NCBI GenBank assembly: GCA_003212295.1
Contig: QCQC01000002.1
Coordinates: forward strand, 1 to 64,000
Direction: 5' to 3'
From: Pelagibacteraceae bacterium AG-447-E22
GTDB lineage: Bacteria > Pseudomonadota > Alphaproteobacteria > Pelagibacterales > Pelagibacteraceae
Length of the DNA stretch: 64,000 bases
Shown here: positions 49,131 to 59,173 of the stretch, piece after piece
How the letters are laid out: every line of letters begins with the position of its first letter
How positions within the stretch are numbered: the stretch's first letter is position 1
The notes under the pieces: model-generated
The model's input: the letters and a program-made list of their open reading frames with translations, nothing else
The model's database searches: none
What the model was told of the DNA's origin: nothing
Made by a program: the position numbers and the translations under genes

Positions 49131-50165
49131 ATGAAAAAAGCAGTAATATTATTTAATCTAGGTGGTCCTGACAAACTTGAAAATGTTGAACCTTTTTTAT
49201 TTAATCTTTTTAATGATCCAGCAATTTTAAACTTACCAAACTTTTTAAGATATCCATTAGCTAAATTGATAGCTAACAGAAGAGCTCCAACTGCAAAAAA
49301 AATTTATGAAGAATTAGGTGGCTCTTCTCCCATTTTAAAACTTACTGAACAACAAGCTAGTGCTTTAGAATTGAGACTAAATAAAGATGATAATTCATCT
49401 AATTTTAAATGCTTTACAGTAATGAGGTGTTGGCATCCAAGAGCAGAAAACGTTGTTAAACAGGTAATTAATTATAATCCAGATGAAATAATATTAATGC
49501 CATTATACCCACAGTATTCAGCGGCTACATCTGGTTCATCTATAAAAGAGTGGAACGATGTTTGTAAAAAAAGTAATTTTAAAAAGAAAACAAGTACGAT
49601 TTGTTGTTATCCAACTGATGAAAATTTTATTCAAGCACATAAAGATGAAATTTTAAAGAAAACAAATAATTATAAGAATTTTAAATTAATATTTTCTGCA
49701 CACGGTTTGCCTGAAAAAAATATTAAAAAAGGTGACCCATATCAATGGCAGGTAGAGCAATCTGTTAAAAAAATTGTTGATTCTTTGAATATAAAAGATT
49801 TAGATTGGATTTTAAGTTATCAAAGTCGTGTCGGACCTTTAAAATGGATTGGTCCATCTACAGAAGAAATTATTGTGGAAAATTCAAAATTAGGCAAACA
49901 TATTGTTTTGGTCCCTGTTGCATTTGTATCAGAGCATTCCGAAACATTGGTAGAGCTAGACATAGAATACAAAGAGTTAGCCAAAAAAAATGGCTGTAAG
50001 AATTATTCTAGAGTACCAGCACTAGGAACAAATGAAAACTATATTAAAGCAATGTCCGATTTAATAATAAAAAAACAAAATTACAATTTTAATGGAGAAA
50101 TCTTTCCACCAAAAATACAATGTCCAAACCAATTTAAAAAGTGTCCATGTCTAAGTTATGAATAG
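49131..50165 (+). CDS. hemH: Ferrochelatase
   Basis: AVILFNLGGPDKLENVEPFLFNLFNDPAI, LPLYPQYSAATSGSS-type motif, LIFSAHGLPEK, SYQSRVGPLKWIGPSTEE, FVSEHSETLVELDIEY. Confidence 0.98.
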   Translation: MKKAVILFNLGGPDKLENVEPFLFNLFNDPAILNLPNFLRYPLAKLIANRRAPTAKKIYEELGGSSPILKLTEQQASALELRLNKDDNSSNFKCFTVMRCWHPRAENVVKQVINYNPDEIILMPLYPQYSAATSGSSIKEWNDVCKKSNFKKKTSTICCYPTDENFIQAHKDEILKKTNNYKNFKLIFSAHGLPEKNIKKGDPYQWQVEQSVKKIVDSLNIKDLDWILSYQSRVGPLKWIGPSTEEIIVENSKLGKHIVLVPVAFVSEHSETLVELDIEYKELAKKNGCKNYSRVPALGTNENYIKAMSDLIIKKQNYNFNGEIFPPKIQCPNQFKKCPCLSYE

Positions 50166-50589
50166 CTACTTATTATTTAAAAGTTTACATTTGATTGCAG
50201 TCATTTCTTGGATGGCTGGACTTTTATACCTTCCAAGAATATTTGTATATCATTCTGAAAATAATAATGAAATTATAGCAAATGTATTTAAAACAATGGA
50301 AAGAAAATTATTTTATTACATAATGACGCCAGCAATGGTGCTAAGTTGGATATTTGGTTTAGTCTTAATTCACGAAATAGGTTTCGGACAATTAGCTAGT
50401 CTATGGCTTCAATTAAAGCTTATATTAGTGATATTATTAACTGTTTATCACTTCTATCTAGGTTCATTACTAAATCAATTTAAATTAGATCAAAATCAAA
50501 AAAGCACAAAATTCTATCGTTACATTAATGAGATACCTACATTAATGCTAATTTTAATAGTTTTTTTAGTAATTTTTAAGCCAATCTAG
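50158..50589 (+). CDS. hemJ: Protoporphyrinogen oxidase HemJ (CopD-like)
   Basis: LFKSLHLIAVISWMAGLLYLPRIFVYH, MERKLFYYIMTPAMVLSWIFGL, WLQLKLILVILLTVYHFYLG, RYINEIPTLMLI. Confidence 0.95.
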   Translation: MNSYLLFKSLHLIAVISWMAGLLYLPRIFVYHSENNNEIIANVFKTMERKLFYYIMTPAMVLSWIFGLVLIHEIGFGQLASLWLQLKLILVILLTVYHFYLGSLLNQFKLDQNQKSTKFYRYINEIPTLMLILIVFLVIFKPI

Positions 50590-50653
50590 GGTTGAATTAT
50601 CTTAAATTGTATATATATTAATCATATTATTAAGTCCTTAATAATTTTCAATC

Positions 50654-51922
50654 ATGAACATACAGGAATTAAAACTAAAATCATCTGAACAGCTTATTAC
50701 TCAAGCAGAAGAGCTTGGTATAGAAAATGCTAGCACTTTAAGAAAACAAGAGATTCTTTTTGCTATATTAAAAAAAGTTGCTGAAAAAGAAGAAATTACT
50801 GGCGCGGGTGTATTGCAGTTATTACAAGATGGATTTGGTTTTTTGAGAGCAATGGAGTCAAATTATTTGCCTGGACCAGATGACATTTATGTAAGTCCAA
50901 GTCAAATTAGAAAATTTGGTTTAAGGACTGGTGATACTGTAGAGGGACCTGTGCGAGCACCAAAAGAAGGAGAGAGATATTTTGCGTTGCTTCAGGTCAG
51001 TAAAATAAATTTTGAGGAACCAGAAAAATCAAGACATAAAATAGCATTTGACAACTTAACCCCTTTATATCCAGATAAGCAGCTTGTTATGGAAGTTGAA
51101 GCTGTAAAACCAGATAAAAAACAAGATCTGACCCCAAGACTAATTGACTTGGTAAGCCCGATTGGAAAAGGCCAAAGGTCAATTATTATTTCACCTCCTA
51201 AAGCTGGTAAAACTATGATTCTTCAGAGCATTGCAAACTCGATAGCAAAAAATTATCCCGAATGTTATTTAATAGTCCTTTTAATTGATGAAAGACCTGA
51301 AGAGGTAACTGACATGCAAAGAACAGTAAAAGGTGAAGTAATTAGCTCAACATTTGATGAGCCAGCACAAAGACATGTAGCTGTCGCTGAAATGGTCATT
51401 GAAAAAGCTAAAAGATTAACCGAGCATAAAAAAGACGTTGTTATATTATTAGACTCAATTACTAGATTAGGACGAGCTTATAATGCAGTTATTCCAAGCT
51501 CAGGTAAAGTTTTAACTGGTGGGGTTGATGCTAATGCTCTGCAAAGGCCCAAAAGGTTTTTTGGAGCTGCTAGAAACATTGAAGAAGGTGGTTCACTTAC
51601 AATTATATCTACAGCGTTAATTGATACAGGTAGTAGAATGGATGAAGTAATTTTTGAAGAATTTAAGGGAACAGGAAATAGCGAAACAGTATTGGATAGA
51701 AAAATAGCAGATAAAAGAATTTATCCAGCTATAGATATAACAAAATCTGGTACTAGAAGAGAAGAGTTATTGTTTGAAAAGGACGACCTTCAAAAAATGA
51801 ATGTTTTAAGAAGAATTATTGCCCCAATGGGAACTATGGATGCTATTGAATTTATCAGCTCAAAATTAAAGGATACAAAAAATAATTCTGACTTTTTTAA
51901 TTCAATGAATAAACCTGCTTAA
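50654..51922 (+). CDS. rho: Transcription termination factor Rho
   Basis: [108 protein letters not shown]. Confidence 0.99.
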   Translation: MNIQELKLKSSEQLITQAEELGIENASTLRKQEILFAILKKVAEKEEITGAGVLQLLQDGFGFLRAMESNYLPGPDDIYVSPSQIRKFGLRTGDTVEGPVRAPKEGERYFALLQVSKINFEEPEKSRHKIAFDNLTPLYPDKQLVMEVEAVKPDKKQDLTPRLIDLVSPIGKGQRSIIISPPKAGKTMILQSIANSIAKNYPECYLIVLLIDERPEEVTDMQRTVKGEVISSTFDEPAQRHVAVAEMVIEKAKRLTEHKKDVVILLDSITRLGRAYNAVIPSSGKVLTGGVDANALQRPKRFFGAARNIEEGGSLTIISTALIDTGSRMDEVIFEEFKGTGNSETVLDRKIADKRIYPAIDITKSGTRREELLFEKDDLQKMNVLRRIIAPMGTMDAIEFISSKLKDTKNNSDFFNSMNKPA

Positions 51923-53485
51923 CTATTCAATTATTTTCTTTAATTCAGTTAAATAACCTGAATAGTTTTCCCATTTTTTAATAGAAGATTTATAAACAGG
52001 TGTTCTAACTTGGGCCAAACTTGCAGTTGCAACTTTACTCCTATTTTTGTGAGGCTTTAAACAATTTTTATCCCAATCAAGATTACAAAATTCAAGCAAT
52101 TGTTTAGTTTCTTTTTCTTGATCACCTACTAATCTTTCATAGGATAAATTGTAAATATCTTTATCAAATTTTTTATTCCAATATTCCATAAGTTTTTTAT
52201 AAAGATTAAAAAAATTACCTAAATTTCTAAGATTGTAACCAAATGATAAAGATGGACCAGAGAAAGAGTTTTTATAATTTGAAAAACAGGTATCCATAGG
52301 GTCTCTTGTGCAATGTATAATTTTAGAATTGGGGAATAAAATTTTTATAAAGCCAATCCATCTAAAATTAAGAGGAGCTTTATCTACCAAATAATCTTCT
52401 TTAAAATTAAAATTTTCTAAATTTTCTAAATAATCGCTTTGAATTAATTTTAACTTTCCTTCAGGTATATTTTCAATTTTGTTATTTATAAATTTTTTAT
52501 CATTAATTACATATTGATAGATTGCATCACTTAAAAAACTTAACTCACCGGCTCCATAAACGTTGTTATGTGAAGATAATATCTGTTCGACTAAAGTGGT
52601 TCCAGATCTAGGCATTCCAACAATAAAAATAATTTTTGTTTTAATATCAGTTTTTAATTGACCTCTATTTGATTTAAATAATTCATGTAATTGCTGAAAA
52701 AGTCTTTCATCATCATTAAAATTATATTTATATTTGTCGTTTGCAATTTTGTTCCCTAAACTCAAAAATTCAAAAGACTCTTTATATGATTTAATATCCT
52801 CATACGCTTTACCTAAAGAAAAATATAGACTTTGTTTTTGGTCTTTACTCAAATTTAAATTTAATTTGTTTTCCATGGATTTTAAATGATCATGATTTTT
52901 ATCTTTGTATTTTGTAATTAAACTTATTGATTTATCAACTGTAGTATTTTGGGGGTTAATTTCGTTTACTTTATATAAATTTTTAAGAGCAAGTTCAAAA
53001 TTTCCAACTTGCTGATGGTAATGCCCAAGTGCAGTGTAAATTATTTCATCGGATTGTTTTGATTTACTTAATTCAAGAGCTCTTTCGTAATTAGATTTAG
53101 CATCATCCATGTTCATATCAGTTAAATCTAAATTTGCCAGATTAACTAAAGCATCAATATAATCTTTATTAATAGATAGAGCTTTTTCAAAGTATTCTCT
53201 AGCAATTTTATTTTTATTTAATCTTGTACTTATCAAACCCAGATTATTAAGAATAAAAATATTGTTGGGACTATTTTGAATACCTATTTTTAAAATTTTC
53301 ATAGCATCGTCATTCTTATTTAATGATGACAATGCCAGAGCAGTAGCATTAATAAATATCTCTTGATCTGGAAATTTTTTTATTAAAACTTTTCCTTTTT
53401 GAACTACTTCTTCATGTCTGCCAGTATTATAAAGATTTACTAATATTGAAACTTGTTTTTTAAGATATTCTATTTGATCTTTCAT
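51923..53485 (-). CDS. TPR-repeat sulfotransferase family protein
   Basis: TPR repeats (NNLGLISTRLNKNKIAREYFEKALSINKDYIDALVNLANL), FIVGMPRSGTTLVEQILSSHNNVYGAGELSFL, KIIHCTRDPMDTCFSNY. Confidence 0.95.
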   Translation of the reverse strand: MKDQIEYLKKQVSILVNLYNTGRHEEVVQKGKVLIKKFPDQEIFINATALALSSLNKNDDAMKILKIGIQNSPNNIFILNNLGLISTRLNKNKIAREYFEKALSINKDYIDALVNLANLDLTDMNMDDAKSNYERALELSKSKQSDEIIYTALGHYHQQVGNFELALKNLYKVNEINPQNTTVDKSISLITKYKDKNHDHLKSMENKLNLNLSKDQKQSLYFSLGKAYEDIKSYKESFEFLSLGNKIANDKYKYNFNDDERLFQQLHELFKSNRGQLKTDIKTKIIFIVGMPRSGTTLVEQILSSHNNVYGAGELSFLSDAIYQYVINDKKFINNKIENIPEGKLKLIQSDYLENLENFNFKEDYLVDKAPLNFRWIGFIKILFPNSKIIHCTRDPMDTCFSNYKNSFSGPSLSFGYNLRNLGNFFNLYKKLMEYWNKKFDKDIYNLSYERLVGDQEKETKQLLEFCNLDWDKNCLKPHKNRSKVATASLAQVRTPVYKSSIKKWENYSGYLTELKKIIE

Positions 53486-53571
53486 TTTGAGATATTAAAT
53501 TTTGAAAAGATTATAATTAGGCATAAAATAGATTATATTATAGTATATTTTTAATACTATATTTTTACAGA

Positions 53572-54903
53572 ATGACAATTTATGCGTTATCTTCAGGACC
53601 AGGCATTTCAGGAGTAGCAATTATAAGAATTTCAGGACCTGAAACATATACAGTGATCAAATCATTAACTGGACGAGATAATTTAAAACCTAGAATGGCA
53701 AACCTTCTAAAAATAAACAATATCAACACTTCTGAGCTTATCGATGAAGGTATAATTATATGGTTTCCTGGCCCTGAAAGCTACACAGGAGAGGATATGG
53801 CCGAAATTCATGTACATGGAGGAAAAGCCGTAGTTTTGAGTGTTCAAAATGAAATTTCAAAAGTTAAAAATTGTCGATTAGCTGAACCAGGAGAATTTAC
53901 AAAGCGTGCTTTTCAAAATGGAAAGATCAATTTGTTAAAAGCAGAAAGTATAGCTGATTTAATCTCTGCAGAAACCGAAATTCAAAGATTACAAGCTATA
54001 AAAATTATGAAAGGAAAATCTTCAGATAAATTTAATGAATTAAGAGAAAAATTATTGAAAATTTTATCATTTGTTGAAGCAAAAATTGATTTTCCTGAGG
54101 AAGATATACCAGAAGAAAATTTAAAAAAGATTAAACAAGACGCTTCAGAAACTTTAAATGAAATTAAAAAAATTTTAAATGATCAAAAAATTGGAGAGAT
54201 TATCCGTGAAGGTTTTAAAGTTGCAATTGTTGGCCCAACTAATGCCGGTAAATCAAGTCTTCTAAATAATTTATCGAATAGAGAGGTTGCTATAGTTTCT
54301 GAAATTGCTGGAACCACACGAGATGTTGTCGAAGCACACCTAAATATAGATGGATACCCAGTTATCATATCTGATACCGCAGGAATTCGAGACTCAACTA
54401 ACGAAATTGAAAAGAAGGGAATAAAGTTATCACTAAAAAAAGCTGAAAATGCCGACTTAAAATTAGTGGTAGTTGATGCTAAAAGCATTGATTTAAGCGG
54501 TTTTTTAGATGATTTGCTTAAAAATGATGCTATTTTAGTTATTAATAAATCAGATCTATTAAAAGAAAAATTAAATCAAAAAATTCTTAAACATAATCAC
54601 GTTTTAATTTCATTAAAAGATAATGTAAATATAGATTTGTTAATTTCAAAAATTAAAAATAGTTTGGAAAATAAATTTATAACAGAAGAGGATATTTTAA
54701 TTACTCGAGAAAGACACAGACAACATTTAGAGCAGTGTGCGGATCATTTGAAAAATTTTTTGGACAAAAATGATAAAAAAGATTTTGATAAAGCAGCTGA
54801 AGATTTAAGATTGGCAACTAGAAATTTGGGTATGATTGTTGGAAAAGTTGATGTAGAGGAGATATTAGGTAGTATTTTCAACGATTTTTGTATCGGAAAA
54901 TAA
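53572..54903 (+). CDS. mnmE: tRNA uridine-5-carboxymethylaminomethyl(34) synthesis GTPase MnmE
   Basis: TIYALSSGPGISGVAIIRISG, EPGEFTKRAFQNGKINLLKAESIADLI, VAIVGPTNAGKSSLLNNL, VSEIAGTTRDVVEAHL, C-terminal FNDFCIGK. Confidence 0.98.
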   Translation: MTIYALSSGPGISGVAIIRISGPETYTVIKSLTGRDNLKPRMANLLKINNINTSELIDEGIIIWFPGPESYTGEDMAEIHVHGGKAVVLSVQNEISKVKNCRLAEPGEFTKRAFQNGKINLLKAESIADLISAETEIQRLQAIKIMKGKSSDKFNELREKLLKILSFVEAKIDFPEEDIPEENLKKIKQDASETLNEIKKILNDQKIGEIIREGFKVAIVGPTNAGKSSLLNNLSNREVAIVSEIAGTTRDVVEAHLNIDGYPVIISDTAGIRDSTNEIEKKGIKLSLKKAENADLKLVVVDAKSIDLSGFLDDLLKNDAILVINKSDLLKEKLNQKILKHNHVLISLKDNVNIDLLISKIKNSLENKFITEEDILITRERHRQHLEQCADHLKNFLDKNDKKDFDKAAEDLRLATRNLGMIVGKVDVEEILGSIFNDFCIGK

Positions 54904-55018
54904 AAGCTATTTTGCTGTATTTTTGGCCCTTTTTTGACTATTTTCATTGATAAATAAGGCTTATTTAAAAAAAAAACTCAATTCTTGTAAATTTTTAAAT
55001 CAAATATAAATTTACAGC

Positions 55019-56890
55019 ATGAAAAAAGATATTTCATTTGATGTAGTAGTAATTGGTGGAGGGCATGCAGGCTGCGAGGCAGCAGCAGCATCTGCACGAC
55101 TTGGAATTGACACTGCTCTATTTACTCACAATAAAAATACCATTGGAGAAATGTCATGTAATCCTGCTATCGGTGGGTTAGGTAAAGGTCATCTGGTGAG
55201 AGAAATTGATGCTTTAGATGGAGTTATGGGTGAAGTAGCTGATAAGTCTGGAATACAATTTAGATTGTTAAATAGAAGTAGAGGACCTGCAGTAAGAGGT
55301 CCAAGAACTCAGTCAGATAGATCATTATACCGCAAATTTATGCAGGAAAAACTTGTAAACTATTGTAATTTAAGCATTTTTTCAGATCCTGTAATAAAAT
55401 TTATTTTTACAAATAATAAAATAAGTGGATTTATTACACAGAAAGGTAACAAAGTAAGTTGTAGCAAGTTAATCTTAACAACTGGGACATTTTTAAATGG
55501 TTTGATCCATATAGGAGATGAAAGAACTCCTGCAGGTCGATTTAATGAAAAACCAAGCACAGGTTTAAGTGAGCAGTTAGAGAAATATAAATTTAAAATT
55601 GGCCGATTAAAAACAGGAACACCTCCTAGGCTAGATTCTAGGTCTATCAATTATGAAAATTTGGAAAAACAGTTCGCAGATGATGTTCCATATTTTTTTT
55701 CTTTTTTAACAAAAAAAAATTTTAACAAGCAAGTGTCATGTTCCATGACCTATACTAATAAAAAGGTTCATAAGATTATCGAAAAAAATTTATCCAAAAG
55801 TGCAATGTATTCTGGAAGTATTCAGGGTGTAGGTCCAAGATATTGTCCTTCAATAGAAGATAAAATAGTGAAATTTGCGGACAAGACAAGACATCAGATA
55901 TTTTTAGAGCCTGAGGGGCTTAATGACCATACAATTTACCCAAATGGTATTTCGACTTCTCTACCTGAAGTTGTGCAAGCAGAAATACTCAATAATATCA
56001 ATGGTTTAGAGAATGTTAAGATTATTAGACCAGGATATGCCATAGAATACGATTATATTGATCCTAGAGAGCTTTTTTTGACATTGGAAACAAAAAAAAT
56101 AAAGAACTTATATCTTGCCGGTCAAATCAATGGAACCACAGGATATGAAGAGGCGGCAGCTCAAGGTCTTATAGCTGGCATTAACGCTGCCCTGTCTATA
56201 AAAAATATGGAGCCTTTTATATTAGACCGATCAGATGCTTATATTGGAGTGATGATTGATGATTTGGTAACAAAGGGTGTAGCTGAACCATACAGGATGT
56301 TCACGTCACGTGCTGAGTATAGATTGAGCCTTAGATCTGATAATGCAGATTTGAGACTTACCCATAAAGGAATTAAGATTGGATTGATATCAGACCTGAG
56401 AAAAGAGATTTTTGAAGATAAATTTAATAAATTGAGCAAAATCTCAATGCAAATGGCTAATTTAAATATATCACCTTCAAAAGCAGATAAGTTCGGGATT
56501 AAAATTGCGAAAGATGGTGTTTTTAGAACTGCTGATGAAATTTTAACCCAAAAAAGCGTAAATATGAAGAAAATTAGGGAAATTTGGCCAGAAATTATAA
56601 ATAGTGGGCATGAAATTGATGAGCAGATTGAAATTAATTCCCATTACAGGGGTTATTTGAAGAAACAAAAGGCAGATATTTTGGCTTTTAAAAGAGATGA
56701 GAACTTAATAATACCAGAAAATATTGACTATGATCAATTTTCTGGTCTTTCTAACGAGGTTAAAGCTAAATTTAAAGAAATAAGGCCTAAAACCATGGGT
56801 CAGGCACTCAGAATAGACGGAATTACACCTGCGGCCGTATATATTTTGTTGTCACATGTCAAAAGAAAGTCTATTAAGCATATAGCTTAA
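55019..56890 (+). CDS. mnmG: tRNA uridine-5-carboxymethylaminomethyl(34) synthesis enzyme MnmG
   Basis: [90 protein letters not shown]. Confidence 0.99.
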   Translation: MKKDISFDVVVIGGGHAGCEAAAASARLGIDTALFTHNKNTIGEMSCNPAIGGLGKGHLVREIDALDGVMGEVADKSGIQFRLLNRSRGPAVRGPRTQSDRSLYRKFMQEKLVNYCNLSIFSDPVIKFIFTNNKISGFITQKGNKVSCSKLILTTGTFLNGLIHIGDERTPAGRFNEKPSTGLSEQLEKYKFKIGRLKTGTPPRLDSRSINYENLEKQFADDVPYFFSFLTKKNFNKQVSCSMTYTNKKVHKIIEKNLSKSAMYSGSIQGVGPRYCPSIEDKIVKFADKTRHQIFLEPEGLNDHTIYPNGISTSLPEVVQAEILNNINGLENVKIIRPGYAIEYDYIDPRELFLTLETKKIKNLYLAGQINGTTGYEEAAAQGLIAGINAALSIKNMEPFILDRSDAYIGVMIDDLVTKGVAEPYRMFTSRAEYRLSLRSDNADLRLTHKGIKIGLISDLRKEIFEDKFNKLSKISMQMANLNISPSKADKFGIKIAKDGVFRTADEILTQKSVNMKKIREIWPEIINSGHEIDEQIEINSHYRGYLKKQKADILAFKRDENLIIPENIDYDQFSGLSNEVKAKFKEIRPKTMGQALRIDGITPAAVYILLSHVKRKSIKHIA

Positions 56891-57537
56891 TGGATAATCA
56901 AATATTAAATTCTTACTCTAAATTATCAAACCTGAATGTTTCACGTGAAACTTGTAATGAGCTCGAAACTTTAGTTTCAATGATTCAACAAAAAAATAGA
57001 AAAATTAACATAATAAGCAGAAAAATATCTAAAAAAGAGGAAATAAGAGAGAGACATATCATTGATTCAGCACAAATTATTGATTTTGTTGACTTAAATA
57101 GTAATACAACCTCTGATTTAGGAGCAGGGGGAGGTATGCCAGGCCTAATAGTTGCAATAGTTATGAAAAAAATAAAAAATAATATGAAAATCAATCTGTA
57201 TGAAAAAAGTTATCACAAATGTGCTTTTTTAAAAGAAGTTTCAAAAAAATTAAATTTGAACACTGATATAATTCAAAAAGATATTTTTACGGTTAAAAAT
57301 ATTGAAACAGGAACAGTAATGTCCAGAGCTTTTAAACCTATGCCAGTAATCCTTGATTTGATAAATCAAAATTTCACAAAATATAAGAACATAATTTTGT
57401 TCATGGGAAGTTCAGGAAGAAAAATCTTAAATAACACACTCAAAGAATGGGATATAGATTATGAAGAAAAAAAAAGTTTAACCAATAATGATTCATTTAT
57501 ATTAAATTTAAAACAAATTAGAAAAAAATTTTCATGA
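56890..57537 (+). CDS. rsmG: 16S rRNA (guanine527-N7)-methyltransferase RsmG
   Basis: NVSRETCNELETLVSMIQQKNRKINIISRK, RHIIDSAQIIDF, SDLGAGGGMPGLIVAI. Confidence 0.95.
   Translation: MDNQILNSYSKLSNLNVSRETCNELETLVSMIQQKNRKINIISRKISKKEEIRERHIIDSAQIIDFVDLNSNTTSDLGAGGGMPGLIVAIVMKKIKNNMKINLYEKSYHKCAFLKEVSKKLNLNTDIIQKDIFTVKNIETGTVMSRAFKPMPVILDLINQNFTKYKNIILFMGSSGRKILNNTLKEWDIDYEEKKSLTNNDSFILNLKQIRKKFS
56937..56952. promoter_or_regulatory. parS-like ParB-binding site inside rsmG
   Basis: TGTTTCACGTGAAACT matches the canonical parS TGTTTCACGTGAAACA at 15/16 positions; about 580 bp upstream of parA. Confidence 0.92.
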
Positions 57538-58328
57538 AAATAATATCAATAATAAATCAAAAAGGTGGTGTTGGAAAAACAACTACAGTGATAAATCTTG
57601 CATCAGCATTATCGCAACAAGAAAAAAAAATTTTAGTAATTGATCTAGATCCACAAGGGAATGCAACGACAGGATTAGGGTTATCAAACACAGGACAATC
57701 AGATCAAACCATATATGGAATTTTAAATGGAACAATGTCAATCGCAAATGTTATTAAAAAAACAAAGTTTGAAAATTTAGATCTGATTACGTCTAACGTA
57801 GATTTGTCTGGTCTTGAAGTTGAAACTGCTGGCGATAATGATAGAGCATTCATTTTAAAAGCCAAATTAGCCGCATATTTAAACGATTCTGGAGCTTTTT
57901 ATGATTATATTCTAATAGATTGCCCACCATCATTGAGCTTATTAACTGTAATGGCTCTAGTATCATCAAATTCATTATTAGTCCCACTTCAAACAGAATT
58001 CTTTGCTTTGGAAGGCCTTACTCAACTAATGAAGACTATTGAAAGAATAAAAATTAATTTAAATCCATCGCTTGAGATTCAGGGGATACTTTTAACTATG
58101 TATGATAGAAGAAATAAGTTATCTTCTCAAGTCGAGCAAGAGGCCAGAGGTTACTTTAAAGAAAAAGTTTATCAAACAGTAATTCCAAGAAATGTTAGAT
58201 TATCTGAGGCCCCATCTCATGGCGTTCCAGTCTTAATATATGATAAAAATTGTCCAGGTAGTAAATCATATTATAGTTTTACAGATGAGTTTATTTCTCA
58301 AGAAAACAAAATAGGAAGTGCTGCATAA
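57534..58328 (+). CDS. parA: Chromosome partitioning protein ParA
   Basis: IISIINQKGGVGKTTTVINLASAL (deviant Walker A), VIDLDPQGNATTGLGL, LIDCPPSLSLLTVMAL. Confidence 0.98.
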   Translation: MKIISIINQKGGVGKTTTVINLASALSQQEKKILVIDLDPQGNATTGLGLSNTGQSDQTIYGILNGTMSIANVIKKTKFENLDLITSNVDLSGLEVETAGDNDRAFILKAKLAAYLNDSGAFYDYILIDCPPSLSLLTVMALVSSNSLLVPLQTEFFALEGLTQLMKTIERIKINLNPSLEIQGILLTMYDRRNKLSSQVEQEARGYFKEKVYQTVIPRNVRLSEAPSHGVPVLIYDKNCPGSKSYYSFTDEFISQENKIGSAA

Positions 58329-59173
58329 TGAATTCAAAAATTAAAAAAGGTTTAGGAAGAGGCCTTTCATCTTTAATTGGTGAGACAAAAATTGAAACCC
58401 AAACTAATAAATTGTTATTAAGCGATATAGTTCCAAATAAGTTACAGCCTAGGAAAAATTTTGATGAAGAAAATTTAACTGATCTAACTAATTCAATAAA
58501 AGAACGAGGAGTAATCCAACCTATTATTGTAAGAAAATCAAATTCTGAAAGTTCAAAGTTTGAGATTATAGCTGGTGAAAGAAGATGGTTGGCCGCTAGA
58601 AAAGCTGGTCTCCATGAAATTCCTGTTGTTGTTACTGAGGCAGACGATCTTAAATCCTTAGAATTCGCGATTGTTGAAAATGTTCAAAGACATGATCTCA
58701 ATCCATTGGAAGAAGCATTAGGATATAAACGACTTATAGATGAATTTTCATATGATCAGGAAAAAGTTGCAAAATTTATAGGTAAAAGTAGGAGTTATAT
58801 TACTAATTCTTTAAGACTATTAAACTTACCTGAAGAAGTGTTAAAGTTTTTAGAAGAAAAAAAATTAAGTTCAGGTCACGCAAAAATATTAGTAGGTATG
58901 GATAATGCACTATTTGTTGCAAATAAAATTATTGAAAAGAAATTATCAGTTCGTCAGGCAGAAAATTTTGTTAAAATTTTCAAGAAAAAAAATACTCCCA
59001 ATAAGAATATAAAAGATCCCAATATAAAAAATCTAGAAGTATCGCTATCTGATAAAATTGGGCTTAATGTTGAGATAAGAAATAATAAAAGAAATAAAGG
59101 TACAATTACTTTTTCTTATCATGACATTGATCAACTAAATAAGATAATAGAGGTTATAAAGTCTAATTATTAG
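58328..59173 (+). CDS. parB: Chromosome partitioning protein ParB
   Basis: KKGLGRGLSSLIG, NKLQPRKNFDEENLTDLTNSIKERGVIQPIIVR, EIIAGERRWLAARKAGL, AIVENVQRHDLNPLEEALGY. Confidence 0.98.
   Translation: MNSKIKKGLGRGLSSLIGETKIETQTNKLLLSDIVPNKLQPRKNFDEENLTDLTNSIKERGVIQPIIVRKSNSESSKFEIIAGERRWLAARKAGLHEIPVVVTEADDLKSLEFAIVENVQRHDLNPLEEALGYKRLIDEFSYDQEKVAKFIGKSRSYITNSLRLLNLPEEVLKFLEEKKLSSGHAKILVGMDNALFVANKIIEKKLSVRQAENFVKIFKKKNTPNKNIKDPNIKNLEVSLSDKIGLNVEIRNNKRNKGTITFSYHDIDQLNKIIEVIKSNY

Noticed and set aside
54183-54488. Minus-strand ORF antisense to mnmE
   Set aside because: Shadow ORF within a canonical MnmE.
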